From positions 1,984,001 to 2,048,000 of the forward strand of contig NZ_CP009110.1 in assembly GCF_000739085.1 (NCBI RefSeq): a stretch of 64,000 nucleotides of DNA. Reading direction: 5' to 3'. A program made the translations under genes and the position numbers. Shown here in pieces: positions 1 through 9,253 of this stretch; positions within the stretch are counted from its first letter, which is position 1, and each line of letters begins with the position of its first letter. Under the pieces are notes generated by a model. The model did not search any database. It saw only the letters and a program-made list of their open reading frames with translations, and was not told the DNA's origin. The stretch comes from Amycolatopsis methanolica 239 (GTDB lineage: Bacteria > Actinomycetota > Actinomycetes > Mycobacteriales > Pseudonocardiaceae).

Positions 1-302
1 AGGCGGCGCTGGAGGGCGTGCGCGACGAGCTGCCGCACTCCATCGCGGTGACCGTCGAGGAGATGCTGCCGCGCGAGGACAAGCGCGACCTGCTCGACAT
101 CTACGCCACGGTGTACGTCGAGCGGCCCAGCCAGAAGGGCATCATCCTGGGCCACCAGGGCGAGCGGATGAAGGCCGTCGGGGCGCAGGCGCGGCAGCAG
201 ATCCAGAAGCTGCTGGGCACCAAGGTCTACCTGAACCTGCACGTGAAGGTCGCCAAGGACTGGCAGCGCGACCCGAAGCAGTTGCGCCGCCTGGGTTTCT
301 GA
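1..302 (+). CDS. era: GTPase Era, C-terminal part
   Basis: Era is an essential Ras-like GTPase that binds the 3' end of 16S rRNA during 30S assembly. Only the C-terminal KH domain is in the window; the open frame runs in from base 3, so the gene is cut by the edge. The KH signature GIILGHQGERMKAVG, followed by the typical Era tail that ends a few residues after KDWQRDPKQL, identifies it. It heads a block (era, recO, uppS) whose order is shared with mycobacteria. The protein ends at the expected place, so only the 5' part is missing. Confidence 0.95.
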   Translation, partial: AALEGVRDELPHSIAVTVEEMLPREDKRDLLDIYATVYVERPSQKGIILGHQGERMKAVGAQARQQIQKLLGTKVYLNLHVKVAKDWQRDPKQLRRLGF

Positions 303-375
303 CCGCTTCCGCGGCCACCACCGGAGCACCGGGTACGCTGCCGCCCGACGTGATCCACTCCGAGGGGGAGATCCA

Positions 376-1113
376 GTGACTAATCCCTATGGTCAGCCGC
401 CGGGGCAGCAGCCCTACGGGCAGTACCCGCAGACCGGTCCGCAGCCCTACGGCCAGCCATCCGGCGGGTTCCAGCAGCCGTACCCGCAGTCCGGTTACCC
501 CGCGTACGGGCCGCCGCAGGGTTATCCGGGCCAGCCCCAGTACGGGCAGCCCCCGTACGGCCAGCCCCAGTACGGCGGCACCCCGCCGATGCCGGGCCAG
601 GCGCACATCGTCGTGCCGGGGTCGCAGATCCAGTTCCGGCACACGCCGCCGCTGGTGCTGGCGACGATGGGCAGCCGGTTCCTCGCCCGGGTAGTGGACG
701 GGCTGATCATCGGCGTGCCGCTGACGATCCTCGTGCTGATCCTGCAGCTCGCCGTGCTCGCCGGTGACCCGAGCACGTGGTGGATCTTCCTCCTGTTCCT
801 GCCGCTCACCTCGCTGTCCGTGCTGGTGTACGAGGGCGCGATGCTCGCCACGCGTGGCGCGACGGTCGGCAAGAACGTGGCGGGCATCCGGATCGTCACC
901 GAGCAGTCGGCGGGACAGCCGGGCGCCGGGATCGGCGGCGGGCCGGCCTTCACCCGGCTGGCCACGATGGTGCTGCCGGGCCTGATCCCGTGCGTCGGCG
1001 GTCTGGTCGAGCTGCTGGTGGTGCTGTCGCCGTTCTTCGACGAGCAGGCGCGCCAGGGCTGGCACGACAAGGCCGCGAAGACTTACGCCATCTCGACGAA
1101 GGCGCTGTACTGA
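376..1113 (+). CDS. RDD family membrane protein with Pro/Gln/Tyr-rich N-terminus
   Basis: Membrane protein of unknown function. The GTG at 376 follows a GGGGGAG ribosome site. Residues 1 to about 85 are a low-complexity Gly/Pro/Gln/Tyr stretch with repeated PYGQP units, a common cytoplasmic extension of actinobacterial RDD proteins. From about residue 100 comes the RDD domain: the defining Arg and Asp in SRFLARVVDGLIIG, hydrophobic segments near 110-135 and 140-165, and a GATVGKNVAGIRIV motif before a third segment. It stands alone between era and a DUF2752 gene. The family is clear; transported or bound partners are not known. Confidence 0.85.
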   Translation: MTNPYGQPPGQQPYGQYPQTGPQPYGQPSGGFQQPYPQSGYPAYGPPQGYPGQPQYGQPPYGQPQYGGTPPMPGQAHIVVPGSQIQFRHTPPLVLATMGSRFLARVVDGLIIGVPLTILVLILQLAVLAGDPSTWWIFLLFLPLTSLSVLVYEGAMLATRGATVGKNVAGIRIVTEQSAGQPGAGIGGGPAFTRLATMVLPGLIPCVGGLVELLVVLSPFFDEQARQGWHDKAAKTYAISTKALY

Positions 1114-1117
1114 GGTC

Positions 1118-1531
1118 ATGGGCGAACGGTCGTGGCGGAGCGTGCGGGTCACGCCTGCCGTGACCGCCGCCGGTCTCGCGGCCGGGGTGGCGCTCGGCAC
1201 GGGCGTGCTCCGGATCCCGTGCTGGTTCCACGCGCTGACCGGCCTGGACTGCCCGTTCTGCGGCGGCAGCCGGGCGGTGGGCGCGTTGTTGCGCGGTGAC
1301 GTGGTCGCGGCCCTGTCCTACAACGCGTTCGCGCTGGTGGTGCTCCTCCCGCTGGCGGTGGCCACGCTGGTCGCGGCGGTCCGGTGGGAGGCCGGGCTGG
1401 CTCGCCGGTGGTGGCCGCCCGGCGCTCGCGGACGGTGGCTCACGCTGGCCGTCGCCGGTCTCGCGCTCGTGTGGTGGGTGGGGCGGAACCTGCCGTTCGC
1501 GCCGTTCACCGGGTTGTCCGCGTACGCGTGA
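1118..1531 (+). CDS. DUF2752 domain membrane protein
   Basis: Small integral membrane protein of 137 residues. The hallmark of DUF2752 is visible as GLDCPFCGGSR near residues 43-53, a Cys-x-x-Cys motif just after the first membrane segment. Two more hydrophobic segments follow (about 70-88 and 105-120). The start ATG is 4 bases after the RDD gene stop, so the two genes are probably co-transcribed. The conserved cysteines suggest metal or redox chemistry, but no function is established for the family. Confidence 0.8.
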   Translation: MGERSWRSVRVTPAVTAAGLAAGVALGTGVLRIPCWFHALTGLDCPFCGGSRAVGALLRGDVVAALSYNAFALVVLLPLAVATLVAAVRWEAGLARRWWPPGARGRWLTLAVAGLALVWWVGRNLPFAPFTGLSAYA

Positions 1532-1543
1532 GACCATGAGGAC

Positions 1544-2299
1544 GTGAGTCTTTATCGCGACACCGGCGTGGTGCTGCGGGTCCACAAGCTGGGTGAGGCG
1601 GACCGCATCATCACCTTCCTCACGCGGCGGTACGGCAAGGTCCGGGCCGTCGCGAAGGGGGTGCGTCGCACGACGTCGCGGTTCGGGGCGCGGCTGGAGC
1701 CGTTCGGGCACGTCGACGTGCAGTTCTACACCGGCCGCACCCTGGACGTGATCACGCAGGTCCAGACGGTCGACGCGTTCGCGCTGCCGCTCGTCGGCGA
1801 CTACCAGCGCTACACGGCGGCCAGCGCGATCGCGGAGACCGCCGACCGGCTCACCGTCGAGGAGGGCGAGCCGGCGATGCGGCTGTACCTGCTGGTCGTG
1901 GGGGCGTTGCGGGCGCTGGCCGACGGACAGCGGGACGCCTCGCTGGTGCTGGACGCGTTCCTGCTGCGGGCGATGGCCTTCGCGGGCTGGGCGCCGGCCA
2001 TCACCGAGTGCGCGCGGTGTGGTCTGCCCGGGCCGCACACCGCGTTCAACGTGCAGGCGGGTGGCCTGCTGTGCGGCAACTGCCGCGTGCCGGGGTCGGT
2101 GCACCCGGCGCCCGAGGTGCTGGTGCTGCTGGAGTCGCTGCTGCACGGGGACTGGGACGTCGCGGAGGCCTCGGTCGCCGGGACCCGGCGGGACGCCAGC
2201 GGCATCGTGGCCGCTCACCTGCAGTGGCACCTCGAACGGCAGCTGAAGTCGTTGCCGCTCGTCGAGAGGCGTGCCAAGGAGCTCCAGCCGGGCAAGTAG
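1544..2299 (+). CDS. recO: DNA repair protein RecO
   Basis: RecO helps load RecA onto SSB-coated single-stranded DNA in the RecFOR pathway and anneals complementary strands. The 251-residue protein has the N-terminal OB fold ([20 protein letters not shown], then [17 protein letters not shown]) and a helical C-terminal part. A zinc-ribbon-like set of cysteines, CARCG and CGNC, sits near residues 152-177. Start is the GTG at 1544. It lies 12 bases after the DUF2752 gene and 37 bases before uppS, as in mycobacteria where recO and uppS are neighbours. Confidence 0.96.
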   Translation: MSLYRDTGVVLRVHKLGEADRIITFLTRRYGKVRAVAKGVRRTTSRFGARLEPFGHVDVQFYTGRTLDVITQVQTVDAFALPLVGDYQRYTAASAIAETADRLTVEEGEPAMRLYLLVVGALRALADGQRDASLVLDAFLLRAMAFAGWAPAITECARCGLPGPHTAFNVQAGGLLCGNCRVPGSVHPAPEVLVLLESLLHGDWDVAEASVAGTRRDASGIVAAHLQWHLERQLKSLPLVERRAKELQPGK

Positions 2300-2336
2300 G
2301 GTCGGAAGCCGCAACCCGAGGCAGTGGGAGGATCAG

Positions 2337-3155
2337 GTGCGGCTCAAGGCACGTGCGGCGAGTTCGGCGGCGGTGGAACTGCGGGCCCCGGACCCGCACC
2401 CGTCCGGTGCGAAGCCGCCGGCGATCCCCGCCGAGCTGGTGCCGAACCACGTCGCACTGGTCATGGACGGCAACGGCCGCTGGGCCAACCAGCGTGGCCT
2501 GCCGCGGATCGAGGGGCACAAGCGCGGCGAGGCCGTGATGATCGACGTCGCCAGTGGGGCCGTCGAGCTGGGCGTCAAGTGGCTGTCGGTGTACGCGTTC
2601 TCGACCGAGAACTGGAAGCGCAGCCCCGACGAGGTGCGGTTCCTGATGGGCTTCAACCGGGACACCATCCGCCGCCAGGTCGACTACCTGGGTTCGATCG
2701 GCGTGCGGATCCGGTGGGCCGGGCGCGCGCCGCGGTTGTGGCGCAGCGTCATCAAGGAGCTGCAGGCGGCCGAGGAGAAGACCAAGCACAACACGTTGCT
2801 GAACATGACGATGTGCGTGAACTACGGCGGCCGCGCGGAGATCGCCGACGCGGCCCGCCAGGTGGCGCGGCTGGCCGCCGAGGGCAAGATCAACCCGGAC
2901 AAGGTGGACGAGCGGATGCTCGCGAAGTACATGTACCAGCCGGAGATGCCGGACGTGGACCTGTTCCTGCGGCCCTCCGGCGAGCTGCGGACGTCGAACT
3001 TCATGCTCTGGCAGTCGGCCTACGCCGAGTTCGTCTTCCAGGACACGCTGTTCCCGGACTTCGACCGGCGCCAGCTGTGGGCGGCGTGCGAGGAGTACGC
3101 GCGCCGGGACCGCCGGTTCGGCGCCGCGGTGGACGCGGCGAAGGGGGCGTCGTGA
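2337..3155 (+). CDS. uppS: Long-chain cis-polyprenyl diphosphate synthase
   Basis: Condenses isopentenyl diphosphate onto an allylic primer to make the undecaprenyl or decaprenyl carrier lipid for cell wall synthesis. The cis-prenyltransferase signatures are intact: [16 protein letters not shown] with the catalytic Asp near residue 44, and the C-terminal [15 protein letters not shown] motif. The GTG at 2337 is chosen because GGGAGGAT precedes it by the right distance; a longer in-frame reading from 2271 would overlap recO without a ribosome site. Length 272 residues is normal. The mycobacterial equivalent in this position (Rv2361c) makes decaprenyl diphosphate. Confidence 0.95.
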   Translation: MRLKARAASSAAVELRAPDPHPSGAKPPAIPAELVPNHVALVMDGNGRWANQRGLPRIEGHKRGEAVMIDVASGAVELGVKWLSVYAFSTENWKRSPDEVRFLMGFNRDTIRRQVDYLGSIGVRIRWAGRAPRLWRSVIKELQAAEEKTKHNTLLNMTMCVNYGGRAEIADAARQVARLAAEGKINPDKVDERMLAKYMYQPEMPDVDLFLRPSGELRTSNFMLWQSAYAEFVFQDTLFPDFDRRQLWAACEEYARRDRRFGAAVDAAKGAS

Positions 3156-3556
3156 ACACGGAGGCGGCGGACACCGCGGAGCTGCTCAGCCGGGCCAGGG
3201 AGGCGCTGGAAACGTACCTGGAGGTCCACGTCGACGACGACGGCGCGTTGACGTTCTCCCACAACGGCGTGCCGTGCGTGATCCAGTCGACGCAGCTCGC
3301 AGAGGGCCTCACGGTGCTCAGCCTGACCTGCGTGGTGGGCTGGGACCTGCCCGACGACCCGGCCTTCGCCGCGAAGGCGGCCGAGCGCGCCGGACAGGGC
3401 CTGTTCGGCACGCTCGGGGTGCAGCACGCGGAGCGGGGGCTGGACCTGACGCTGCGGTACGCGTTCCCCGCGCAGGGGCTGGAGATCTCCGCACTGGGGA
3501 CGCTGTTGATGCTGGTGGTCTCGACGGCTTCGCAGCTGCGTGCCGAGCTGACCTAG
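3152..3556 (+). CDS. YbjN-like small protein (Rv2360c position)
   Basis: A 134-residue protein without signal or membrane segments. Its GTG start overlaps the uppS stop by four bases (GTGA), so translation is probably coupled. The pattern of a helical N-terminus ([21 protein letters not shown]), alternating strands and a closing helix resembles the YbjN / type III chaperone-like fold. In M. tuberculosis a small conserved protein occupies the same place between uppS and zur. No catalytic residues are evident. The fold call is an inference from pattern only. Confidence 0.7.
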   Translation: MNTEAADTAELLSRAREALETYLEVHVDDDGALTFSHNGVPCVIQSTQLAEGLTVLSLTCVVGWDLPDDPAFAAKAAERAGQGLFGTLGVQHAERGLDLTLRYAFPAQGLEISALGTLLMLVVSTASQLRAELT

Positions 3557-4115
3557 GCTCGGCCGGCTGCGTGCTTGATTGCCCGGCGGGGTGGCTGGGT
3601 GGTTTGCCTGGCTGGGCGGGGCGCGATAGCGCAGCCCAGCCAGCCTTACATCGGTCCGGGTTTCACCCTGCGGTGCTCCAGCCCGCAGCTCCAGGCTGCG
3701 GCGCTCCACCGCCCGACAGCCCCACCGCGCTACCGCTGCCCTGCGTTCCCCCGACCCGCGTTCCAACCCCGGGCCGCCCCGCCGCCCGGCGGTCCCGCGG
3801 CCTGGCCTTCCCGCCGCCCGGCGTTCTGGCTACCCGGCGTTCCGCCACCCGCGTTCCAACGCCGGGCGGCCCCGCCACCCGGCGGTCCGGCCTTCCCGCC
3901 GCCCATCGTTCCGGCCCCCCCCAGCGGTCCCGCTGCCTGATGTCCCAACCCCCGGGCCGCCCCGCCGCCCACCACCAACCACCCACCTCCAGCCCCCACC
4001 AACCCACCACTCGCGCCCGCACGACTGGTCACTTCGTGTGCCTCAGCGCACGAGACCACCCACTCGTCGCCCCAACCGGCGCATCCTGTCGCCGGTGCCT
4101 GGCAGTATCGGCCCG
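3557..4115 (+). other. Non-coding C-rich spacer with degenerate repeats
   Basis: About 560 bases with no convincing gene. The plus strand is very C-rich and G-poor from about 3660 on. Open frames on both strands here are low-complexity Pro/Ala or Gly/Arg/Trp strings without ribosome sites. A unit of about 58 bases beginning ACCCGCGTTCCAAC occurs near 3754-3818 and again at 3847-3904, with smaller CCGCCCGGCG echoes between. It separates the uppS group from the permease operon. Confidence 0.6.
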
Positions 4116-5126
4116 GTGAGCGAAGTACTGGACCGGACCGAGCCCGAGGGCAAGCGGCACCGCGGGCGGATCACCTCCATCGAGGTGCTCTGCGCTCTCC
4201 TCGTCGTCGCCGTGTTCGGGCAGAGCTGGCTGCGCGACGTGCTCGACGTGCCCGCCCTGCGGACCGGCTCCACGGTGTTCGTCGCGGTCTGCGTGCAGGC
4301 CCTGCCGTTCCTCGTGCTCGGCGTGCTGATCAGCGGGGCCATCGCGGCGTTCGTGCCTGCCCGCGTCCTGCGCCGGGTCATCCCGCGCAACGAGGCGGGC
4401 GCCGTGGGCGTCGCGGGGCTCGCCGGGGTCGCCCTGCCCGGCTGCGAGTGCGCCTCCGTCCCGGTGGCGCGCCGCCTCATCGGGCAGGGGGTGGCGCCTG
4501 CCGCCGCGCTCACCTTCCTGCTCGCCGCCCCGGCCGTGAACCCCGTCGTGCTCGTCGCCACCGCGGTCGCGTTCCCGGGACAGCCCGAGATGGTGCTCGC
4601 CCGGTTCCTCGCCTCCTTCGCGACCGCCGTCGTGATGGGCCTGCTCTGGGCGAAGTGGGGCAAGCTCGACTGGATCGTCCAGCGTGCCCTCGAGCGCCTG
4701 CCCGACGGCGGCAACCGGTGGCGCACGTTCACCGAGACCGCCCGGGCCGACCTGGTCGAGTCCGCGGGGTTCCTGGTGCTCGGCGCGCTCATCGCCGCCG
4801 CCATGAACGTCCTGGTGCCCGCGGCGTGGTTCGAGGTCCTGAGCAACCAGATCGTGCTGGGCGTGCTCGTGATGGCCGTCCTCGCGGTGGTGCTCGCCCT
4901 GTGCAGCGAGGCCGACGCGTTCGTGGCCGCCTCGCTCACCGCCCTGCCGCTGCTGCCGCGGCTGGTGTTCCTGGTGGTGGGCCCGGCCATCGACGTGAAG
5001 CTGTTCGCCCTGCAGGCGGGCACCTTCGGGCGGTCTTTCGCGGTACGGTTCGCCCCGGTGACGTTCCTCGTGGCGACCGCCTGCGCGGTGATCGTCGGGG
5101 TCCTCGTCCTGGGAGGTGCGAGATGA
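4116..5126 (+). CDS. DUF318/ArsP-type permease
   Basis: Polytopic inner-membrane permease (336 residues, about eight hydrophobic segments) of the COG0701/DUF318 family, which includes ArsP-like exporters and YcgR of Bacillus. The conserved LPGCECASVPVARRL motif near residue 110 and LCSEADAFVAASL near residue 265 are the two cysteine-bearing half-motifs of the family. GTG 4116 is chosen because upstream codons fall in the C-rich spacer. The next two genes follow with ATGA overlap and a 12-base gap, and the third is TIGR03943, the usual partner. Nearby zur and smtB suggest a metal role; this is an inference. Confidence 0.85.
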   Translation: MSEVLDRTEPEGKRHRGRITSIEVLCALLVVAVFGQSWLRDVLDVPALRTGSTVFVAVCVQALPFLVLGVLISGAIAAFVPARVLRRVIPRNEAGAVGVAGLAGVALPGCECASVPVARRLIGQGVAPAAALTFLLAAPAVNPVVLVATAVAFPGQPEMVLARFLASFATAVVMGLLWAKWGKLDWIVQRALERLPDGGNRWRTFTETARADLVESAGFLVLGALIAAAMNVLVPAAWFEVLSNQIVLGVLVMAVLAVVLALCSEADAFVAASLTALPLLPRLVFLVVGPAIDVKLFALQAGTFGRSFAVRFAPVTFLVATACAVIVGVLVLGGAR

Positions 5127-5482
5127 TCCAGCAACAGCCGCGGACCGGGCTCGCCGTCGCGTCGGCCGCGCTCGGCGCCGTCGGGATCGTGATGGCCATG
5201 TCGGTGTGGGTCACGTGGGCGTTCGTCCGGCCGCGGGCCGGGGACGCGCTGCCGTCACCGCTGGTGGTGGTGCTCACGTTGGTGCTCGGCGCGCTGTGGG
5301 TCCTGATCCTGGTGCTGGCGGTGCTGGCCGTCCTGTTCGGCATCCTGGGCCGCGACGCCGCGGGCGGGCTGGCGCGCGCCGGGATCGTGTTCGGGTCGCT
5401 TGCCGCGTTGCTCGCGCTGGCCGGCGCCGTCGCGTTCGTGGTGTCCGCGGCCGACTGGCTGACCGTCGTCCCGGCACGGTAG
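5123..5482 (+). CDS. Small membrane protein of the permease operon
   Basis: A 119-residue hydrophobic protein with three probable membrane segments (about 10-32, 45-70 and 82-105). Its ATG overlaps the permease stop (ATGA), so it is coupled to the DUF318 gene, and the TIGR03943 gene follows 12 bases later. I do not recognise a family. Its layout (short polar N-terminus, two tightly spaced helices, a final helix) resembles DUF4190-like proteins but no motif proves this. Likely an accessory subunit of the permease. Confidence 0.7.
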   Translation: MIQQQPRTGLAVASAALGAVGIVMAMSVWVTWAFVRPRAGDALPSPLVVVLTLVLGALWVLILVLAVLAVLFGILGRDAAGGLARAGIVFGSLAALLALAGAVAFVVSAADWLTVVPAR

Positions 5483-5494
5483 GGGAGGAGCCCG

Positions 5495-6217
5495 GTGCGT
5501 CGCGAAACGCAGAACATCCTGCTGGTGCTGCTCGGCGGGGCGCTGTTGAAGATCGGCGTCAACGGCGACTACCTGCGCTACGTCAAGCCCGCCCAGCAGC
5601 CGTGGGTGGTCGCGGGGGGAGCGGTCATCCTGCTGCTCGGCGCGGTCGCGATCGTGCGGGACGTGCTGGCCGCGCGCCAGGCCAGGACGGTCACCACGGG
5701 CCACGGCCACCACCATCCGGCGCGGTCGGCGTGGCTGCTGGTCGTCCCGGTGCTGGCGGTGTTCCTCGTCGCGCCGCCCGCGCTCGGTTCCGACTCGGTC
5801 ATCCGCACCTCCGCGGGCGCGCCCCGCTCGGCCGTCGCCCAGGACGCCGCCGCTTTCCCGCCGCTGCCGGCCGGCGACGTGGTGCCGCTGACCCTCACTG
5901 AGTTCGTGACGCGGGCGGGCTGGGATTCCCGCGGCTCCCTCAACGGCCGGACGGTCCGGCTGAGCGGTTTCGTCGTGCACGGCAACGAAGGCGTGCTGCT
6001 GGCGCGAATGGTGATCCGATGCTGCGCGGCCGACGCGGCGCCGATGACGGTCCGCCTGGCCAGCCCACAGGCGGCCCGCTACCCCGACGACACCTGGCTG
6101 GAGGTGACCGGCCAAGTGGTCCCCGGCACGGCCGTCGCCGCCAACGGGTACACGCCCGACGTCACGGTCACCGCGCTCCGGCCGATCCCGGCACCCCAGG
6201 ACGCCTATGAGTACTAG
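5495..6217 (+). CDS. TIGR03943 family membrane-anchored protein
   Basis: Partner of DUF318 permeases (YcgQ-like, 240 residues). Two membrane helices (about 5-25 and 33-52) and a His-rich loop GHGHHH near residue 69 precede a third helix, then an extracytoplasmic domain from about residue 95. The family core is LSGFVVHGNEGVLLARMVIRCCAADA with paired cysteines near 178. GTG 5495 follows GGGGAGGAG. His and Cys clusters make metal handling plausible. The function of the pair is not firmly established. Confidence 0.85.
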   Translation: MRRETQNILLVLLGGALLKIGVNGDYLRYVKPAQQPWVVAGGAVILLLGAVAIVRDVLAARQARTVTTGHGHHHPARSAWLLVVPVLAVFLVAPPALGSDSVIRTSAGAPRSAVAQDAAAFPPLPAGDVVPLTLTEFVTRAGWDSRGSLNGRTVRLSGFVVHGNEGVLLARMVIRCCAADAAPMTVRLASPQAARYPDDTWLEVTGQVVPGTAVAANGYTPDVTVTALRPIPAPQDAYEY

Positions 6218-6362
6218 CTGGGTGAGGGTGGCCAAACGGCGGGGCACACCGCAACCACCAGGCTTCCGAGCGCACCCCCAAACAGCACCTGCGCCACCGC
6301 CGGCGTCAGCAGTTCAGCGTCCGCCAGCTGCCGGCACCGGCTGTGCCGAGGTGGTTACCCGT

Positions 6363-6779
6363 CTAGCCCAGGTCGGGCGGCTCGCCGCCGGTGTGCGCGA
6401 ACAGCTTGTTCACGATCTTCCAGGTCCCGCCGATGCGCGCCAGCGACAGGTAGTCGAGGAAGGAGACCGTTCCCCAGTAGCCTTCCTCGGCCACGGTCAC
6501 GAACGCCGCGTCGCCGGCCTGCTGCACCGAGAGGATCCGCGAACGGTAGCGCCCGGTGTCCGCCGGGGCGCTCGCGACCATCTCGGCCAGCTCCGAGACC
6601 GGAACGTCGTATCGTTCGCCGCCCAAGGAGCCGAACATGCGGGCGTCCTCGTGGAAGGCTTCCCGCACCTGGTCGGCGTTGCCCGTCGCCTCACCGTCCA
6701 GGCACAGCTGGACGACCCGGCAGATCGCGTCGTAGTCGTCGACCGTCGTCGCGGTGGTTTCGCTGATTGCGTGAGCCAT
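6363..6779 (-). CDS. NTF2-like (putative lumazine-binding) protein
   Basis: A 138-residue protein of the SnoaL/NTF2 superfamily, closest to the putative lumazine-binding group. The pattern VVQLCLDGEATGNADQVREAF, a central helix with LAEMVASAP, and C-terminal strands ending in SLARIGGTWKIVNKLF are characteristic cone-fold signatures. GAGGAGGAC precedes the ATG by 7 bases. It is convergent with the TIGR03943 gene and lies downstream of zur on the same strand with a 107-base gap. Substrate and role are unknown. Confidence 0.8.
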   Translation of the reverse strand: MAHAISETTATTVDDYDAICRVVQLCLDGEATGNADQVREAFHEDARMFGSLGGERYDVPVSELAEMVASAPADTGRYRSRILSVQQAGDAAFVTVAEEGYWGTVSFLDYLSLARIGGTWKIVNKLFAHTGGEPPDLG

Positions 6780-6886
6780 GCGTCGTCCTCCTCACCGGAG
6801 TCATCAGGAGGCGCAAGGAAAAAACGCTACCCCTTGACGGGGTCCGGCACCAGGCCGCGAGCCGTCCCCGGCCGTCCGGCCCGAAC

Positions 6887-7315
6887 CTAACTCCCCAGGC
6901 GCTTGGCGCAATCGGTGCAGGTGCCCACGATCTCGACGGTGTGCCGGATGTCCGAGAAGCCGTTGCCGGACGCGACCTTCTCCGCCCAGCGCTCCACCGC
7001 AGGGCCCTCCACCTCCACTGTGAAGCCGCAGTGCCGGCACACCAGGTGATGGTGGTGGTGCGTCGAGCAGCGGCGGTAGATCGCCTCGCCCGACTCGGTC
7101 CGCAGGACGTCGACCTCGCCGGCCTCGGACAGCGACTGCAGCGTCCGGTACACCGTGGTCAGTCCGATGCCGTCACCACGTTTGCGCAGCTCGTCGTGCA
7201 GTTCCTGCGCCGACCGGAAGTCGTCGACCTCGGACAGCAGGTCGACCACGGCCGCGCGCTGCTTCGTCGACCGGCGGCCGGGCACCGGGGCCCGGCGAAC
7301 GTCGCTACTCGTCAT
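6887..7315 (-). CDS. zur: Zinc uptake regulator Zur (Fur family)
   Basis: Fur-family repressor, 142 residues. The winged helix spans about residues 10-75 (TTVYRTLQSLSEAGEVD). A run of five histidines leading to LVCRHCG and a C-terminal CTDC give the two Cys pairs of the structural zinc site. The reading as Zur rather than Fur rests on the His run and on the smtB neighbour: its ATG overlaps the smtB stop by four bases, the same pair as Rv2358-Rv2359. It should repress zinc uptake genes when zinc is sufficient; no Zur target box was found nearby. Confidence 0.93.
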   Translation of the reverse strand: MTSSDVRRAPVPGRRSTKQRAAVVDLLSEVDDFRSAQELHDELRKRGDGIGLTTVYRTLQSLSEAGEVDVLRTESGEAIYRRCSTHHHHHLVCRHCGFTVEVEGPAVERWAEKVASGNGFSDIRHTVEIVGTCTDCAKRLGS

Positions 7316-7728
7316 GAACCCTCCTGGACGTGGGCCACCGCGTCCATCACGATGTGCGCAAGATGATCGTCCACGAGCCGGTAGACCACCTCACGGCCCC
7401 GCCGTTCACCCCGCACCACCCCGGCCGCCTTCAGCACCCGCAGGTGCTGGCTGATCAACGGCTGCGCCACGTCCAGCGCGTCCACCAGTTCGTGCACGCA
7501 CCGGTCGGCGTCCCGCAGCTGCAGGACGATCGCGATCCGCACCGGAGCCGACAGGGCCCGCAGCAGCTCGCCCGCCTCGGACAGCGTCGCCGCGGGCTGG
7601 GGCGGCGTGCGTGGCTTCAGCTCGTCGCCGGCGTGGACCTGGTTGGCGTCGTCGGGCAACCCGGGCAGCGCGGCGTCCGGACGAGCCATCGGCATAGCCA
7701 TCTCCAGCCTCGAGTCGGTCGGTGTCAC
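7312..7728 (-). CDS. smtB: ArsR/SmtB-family zinc-sensing repressor
   Basis: Winged-helix metalloregulator of 138 residues, first gene of the smtB-zur operon. The recognition helix is DVAQPLISQHLRVLKAAG. The C-terminal helix reads DDHLAHIVMDAVAHVQE, matching the alpha-5 zinc site of SmtB exactly in spacing (Asp-x-His, His 11 residues on, Glu 3 further). It should leave DNA when zinc binds and so release zur transcription; that logic is known from mycobacteria. The first 30 residues are a non-conserved tail, and a start at an internal Met remains possible. Confidence 0.92.
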   Translation of the reverse strand: MTPTDSRLEMAMPMARPDAALPGLPDDANQVHAGDELKPRTPPQPAATLSEAGELLRALSAPVRIAIVLQLRDADRCVHELVDALDVAQPLISQHLRVLKAAGVVRGERRGREVVYRLVDDHLAHIVMDAVAHVQEGS

Positions 7729-7867
7729 ACCATCCTAGTGTCCAGCCGGTAGTGGTTGCCGTTATCGCCTCCCCGGGGCCATGTCAAGCCCCGCGCCGGG
7801 CCGCGACGGCGGCCGGATACGCTGGACGGAACCGATAACCGTCCCCGCATCTGATGGAGAGCGTGGA

Positions 7868-9253
7868 GTGCCCGCCAACATTGAGACCGTCGTCAGCCTG
7901 TGCAAGCGTCGTGGCTTCGTCTTCCCGAGCGGGGAGATCTACGGCGGAACCCGGTCGGCGTGGGACTACGGACCGCTCGGCGTCGAGCTCAAGGAGAACA
8001 TCAAGCGCCAGTGGTGGCGCACGATGGTCCAGAGCCGTGACGACGTCGTCGGCCTCGACTCCTCCGTGATCCTGCCCCGCCAGGTGTGGGTGGCCTCCGG
8101 TCACGTGAACGCCTTCAACGACCCGCTGGTCGAGTGCACCGTCTGCCACCGCCGCTACCGCTCGGACCAGCTGGCCGAGGACTACAGCGCGCGCACCGGC
8201 AAGGAGATCTCCGAGGACGACCTGTCCGACGTCCCGTGCCCGAACTGCGGCACCCGCGGCCAGTACACGCCGCCGCGTGAGTTCAACATGATGCTCAAGA
8301 CCCACCTGGGCCCGGTCGAGTCCGAGGAGGGCCTGGCCTACCTCCGCCCGGAGACGGCGCAGGGCATCTTCGTGAACTTCCTCAACGTGCTGACCACGTC
8401 GCGGAAGAAGCCGCCGTTCGGCATCGGCCAGATCGGCAAGTCCTTCCGCAACGAGATCACCCCCGGCAACTTCATCTTCCGCACCCGCGAGTTCGAGCAG
8501 ATGGAGATGGAGTTCTTCGTCGAGCCGGGTGAGGACGAGCGCTGGCACCAGTACTGGATCGACCTGCGCACCGAGTGGTACACCGACCTCGGCATCAACC
8601 GCGACAACCTGCGGCACTACGAGCACCCGAAGGAGAAGCTGTCGCACTACTCGAAGCGCACCGTCGACATCGAGTACCGCTTCGGCTTCTCCGCCGGCCA
8701 GGAGTGGGGTGAGCTGGAGGGCATCGCGAACCGCACCGACTTCGACCTCACCACGCACTCCAACCACTCCGGCGTCGACCTGGCGTACTTCGACCAGGCC
8801 ACCAAGGAGCGCTACCGCCCGTTCGTCATCGAGCCGGCAGCCGGTGTCGGCCGCCCGATGATGGCGTTCCTGCTGGACGCCTACCACGAGGACGAGGTGC
8901 CCAACGCCAAGGGCGGTGTCGACAAGCGGACCGTGCTCAAGCTCGACCCGCGGCTCGCGCCGTTCAAGGTCGCGGTGCTGCCGCTGTCCCGCAACGCCGA
9001 CCTGACGCCGAAGGCGAAGGATCTGGCCGCCGCGCTGCGCCGCAACTGGAACGTCGACTTCGACGACGCGGGCTCCATCGGCAAGCGCTACCGCCGCCAG
9101 GAGGAGATCGGCACCCCGTTCTGCGTCACCGTCGACTTCGACACCCTGGAGGACCAGGCCGTGACGGTGCGGGAGCGCGACAGCATGCAGCAGGAGCGCG
9201 TGGCGATCGACAAGGTCGAGGCCTACCTCGCCGCCCGCCTCCCCGGCTGCTGA
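7868..9253 (+). CDS. glyQS: Glycyl-tRNA synthetase (alpha2 type)
   Basis: Charges tRNA-Gly; dimeric class II enzyme of 461 residues. Visible are the N-terminal [16 protein letters not shown], the inserted zinc-like [13 protein letters not shown] pair near residues 90-130, motif 2 around [14 protein letters not shown], motif 3 [16 protein letters not shown], and the C-terminal anticodon-binding domain from about residue 355. GTG 7868 is preferred to upstream starts because homologues begin with this [11 protein letters not shown] stretch. Transcribed away from smtB-zur, as in mycobacteria. A strong terminator follows. Confidence 0.97.
   Translation: MPANIETVVSLCKRRGFVFPSGEIYGGTRSAWDYGPLGVELKENIKRQWWRTMVQSRDDVVGLDSSVILPRQVWVASGHVNAFNDPLVECTVCHRRYRSDQLAEDYSARTGKEISEDDLSDVPCPNCGTRGQYTPPREFNMMLKTHLGPVESEEGLAYLRPETAQGIFVNFLNVLTTSRKKPPFGIGQIGKSFRNEITPGNFIFRTREFEQMEMEFFVEPGEDERWHQYWIDLRTEWYTDLGINRDNLRHYEHPKEKLSHYSKRTVDIEYRFGFSAGQEWGELEGIANRTDFDLTTHSNHSGVDLAYFDQATKERYRPFVIEPAAGVGRPMMAFLLDAYHEDEVPNAKGGVDKRTVLKLDPRLAPFKVAVLPLSRNADLTPKAKDLAAALRRNWNVDFDDAGSIGKRYRRQEEIGTPFCVTVDFDTLEDQAVTVRERDSMQQERVAIDKVEAYLAARLPGC

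Noticed and set aside
3754..3904. Possible CRISPR array
   Set aside because: Only two imperfect units without regular spacers and no cas genes nearby.
3575..3940. 121-codon Pro/Ala-rich ORF
   Set aside because: No ribosome site, low complexity, and both strands are equally open; probably non-coding.
7729..7867. T-box or metal riboswitch before glyQS, or a Zur box
   Set aside because: No specifier stem, antiterminator or AT-rich Zur-type palindrome could be seen.
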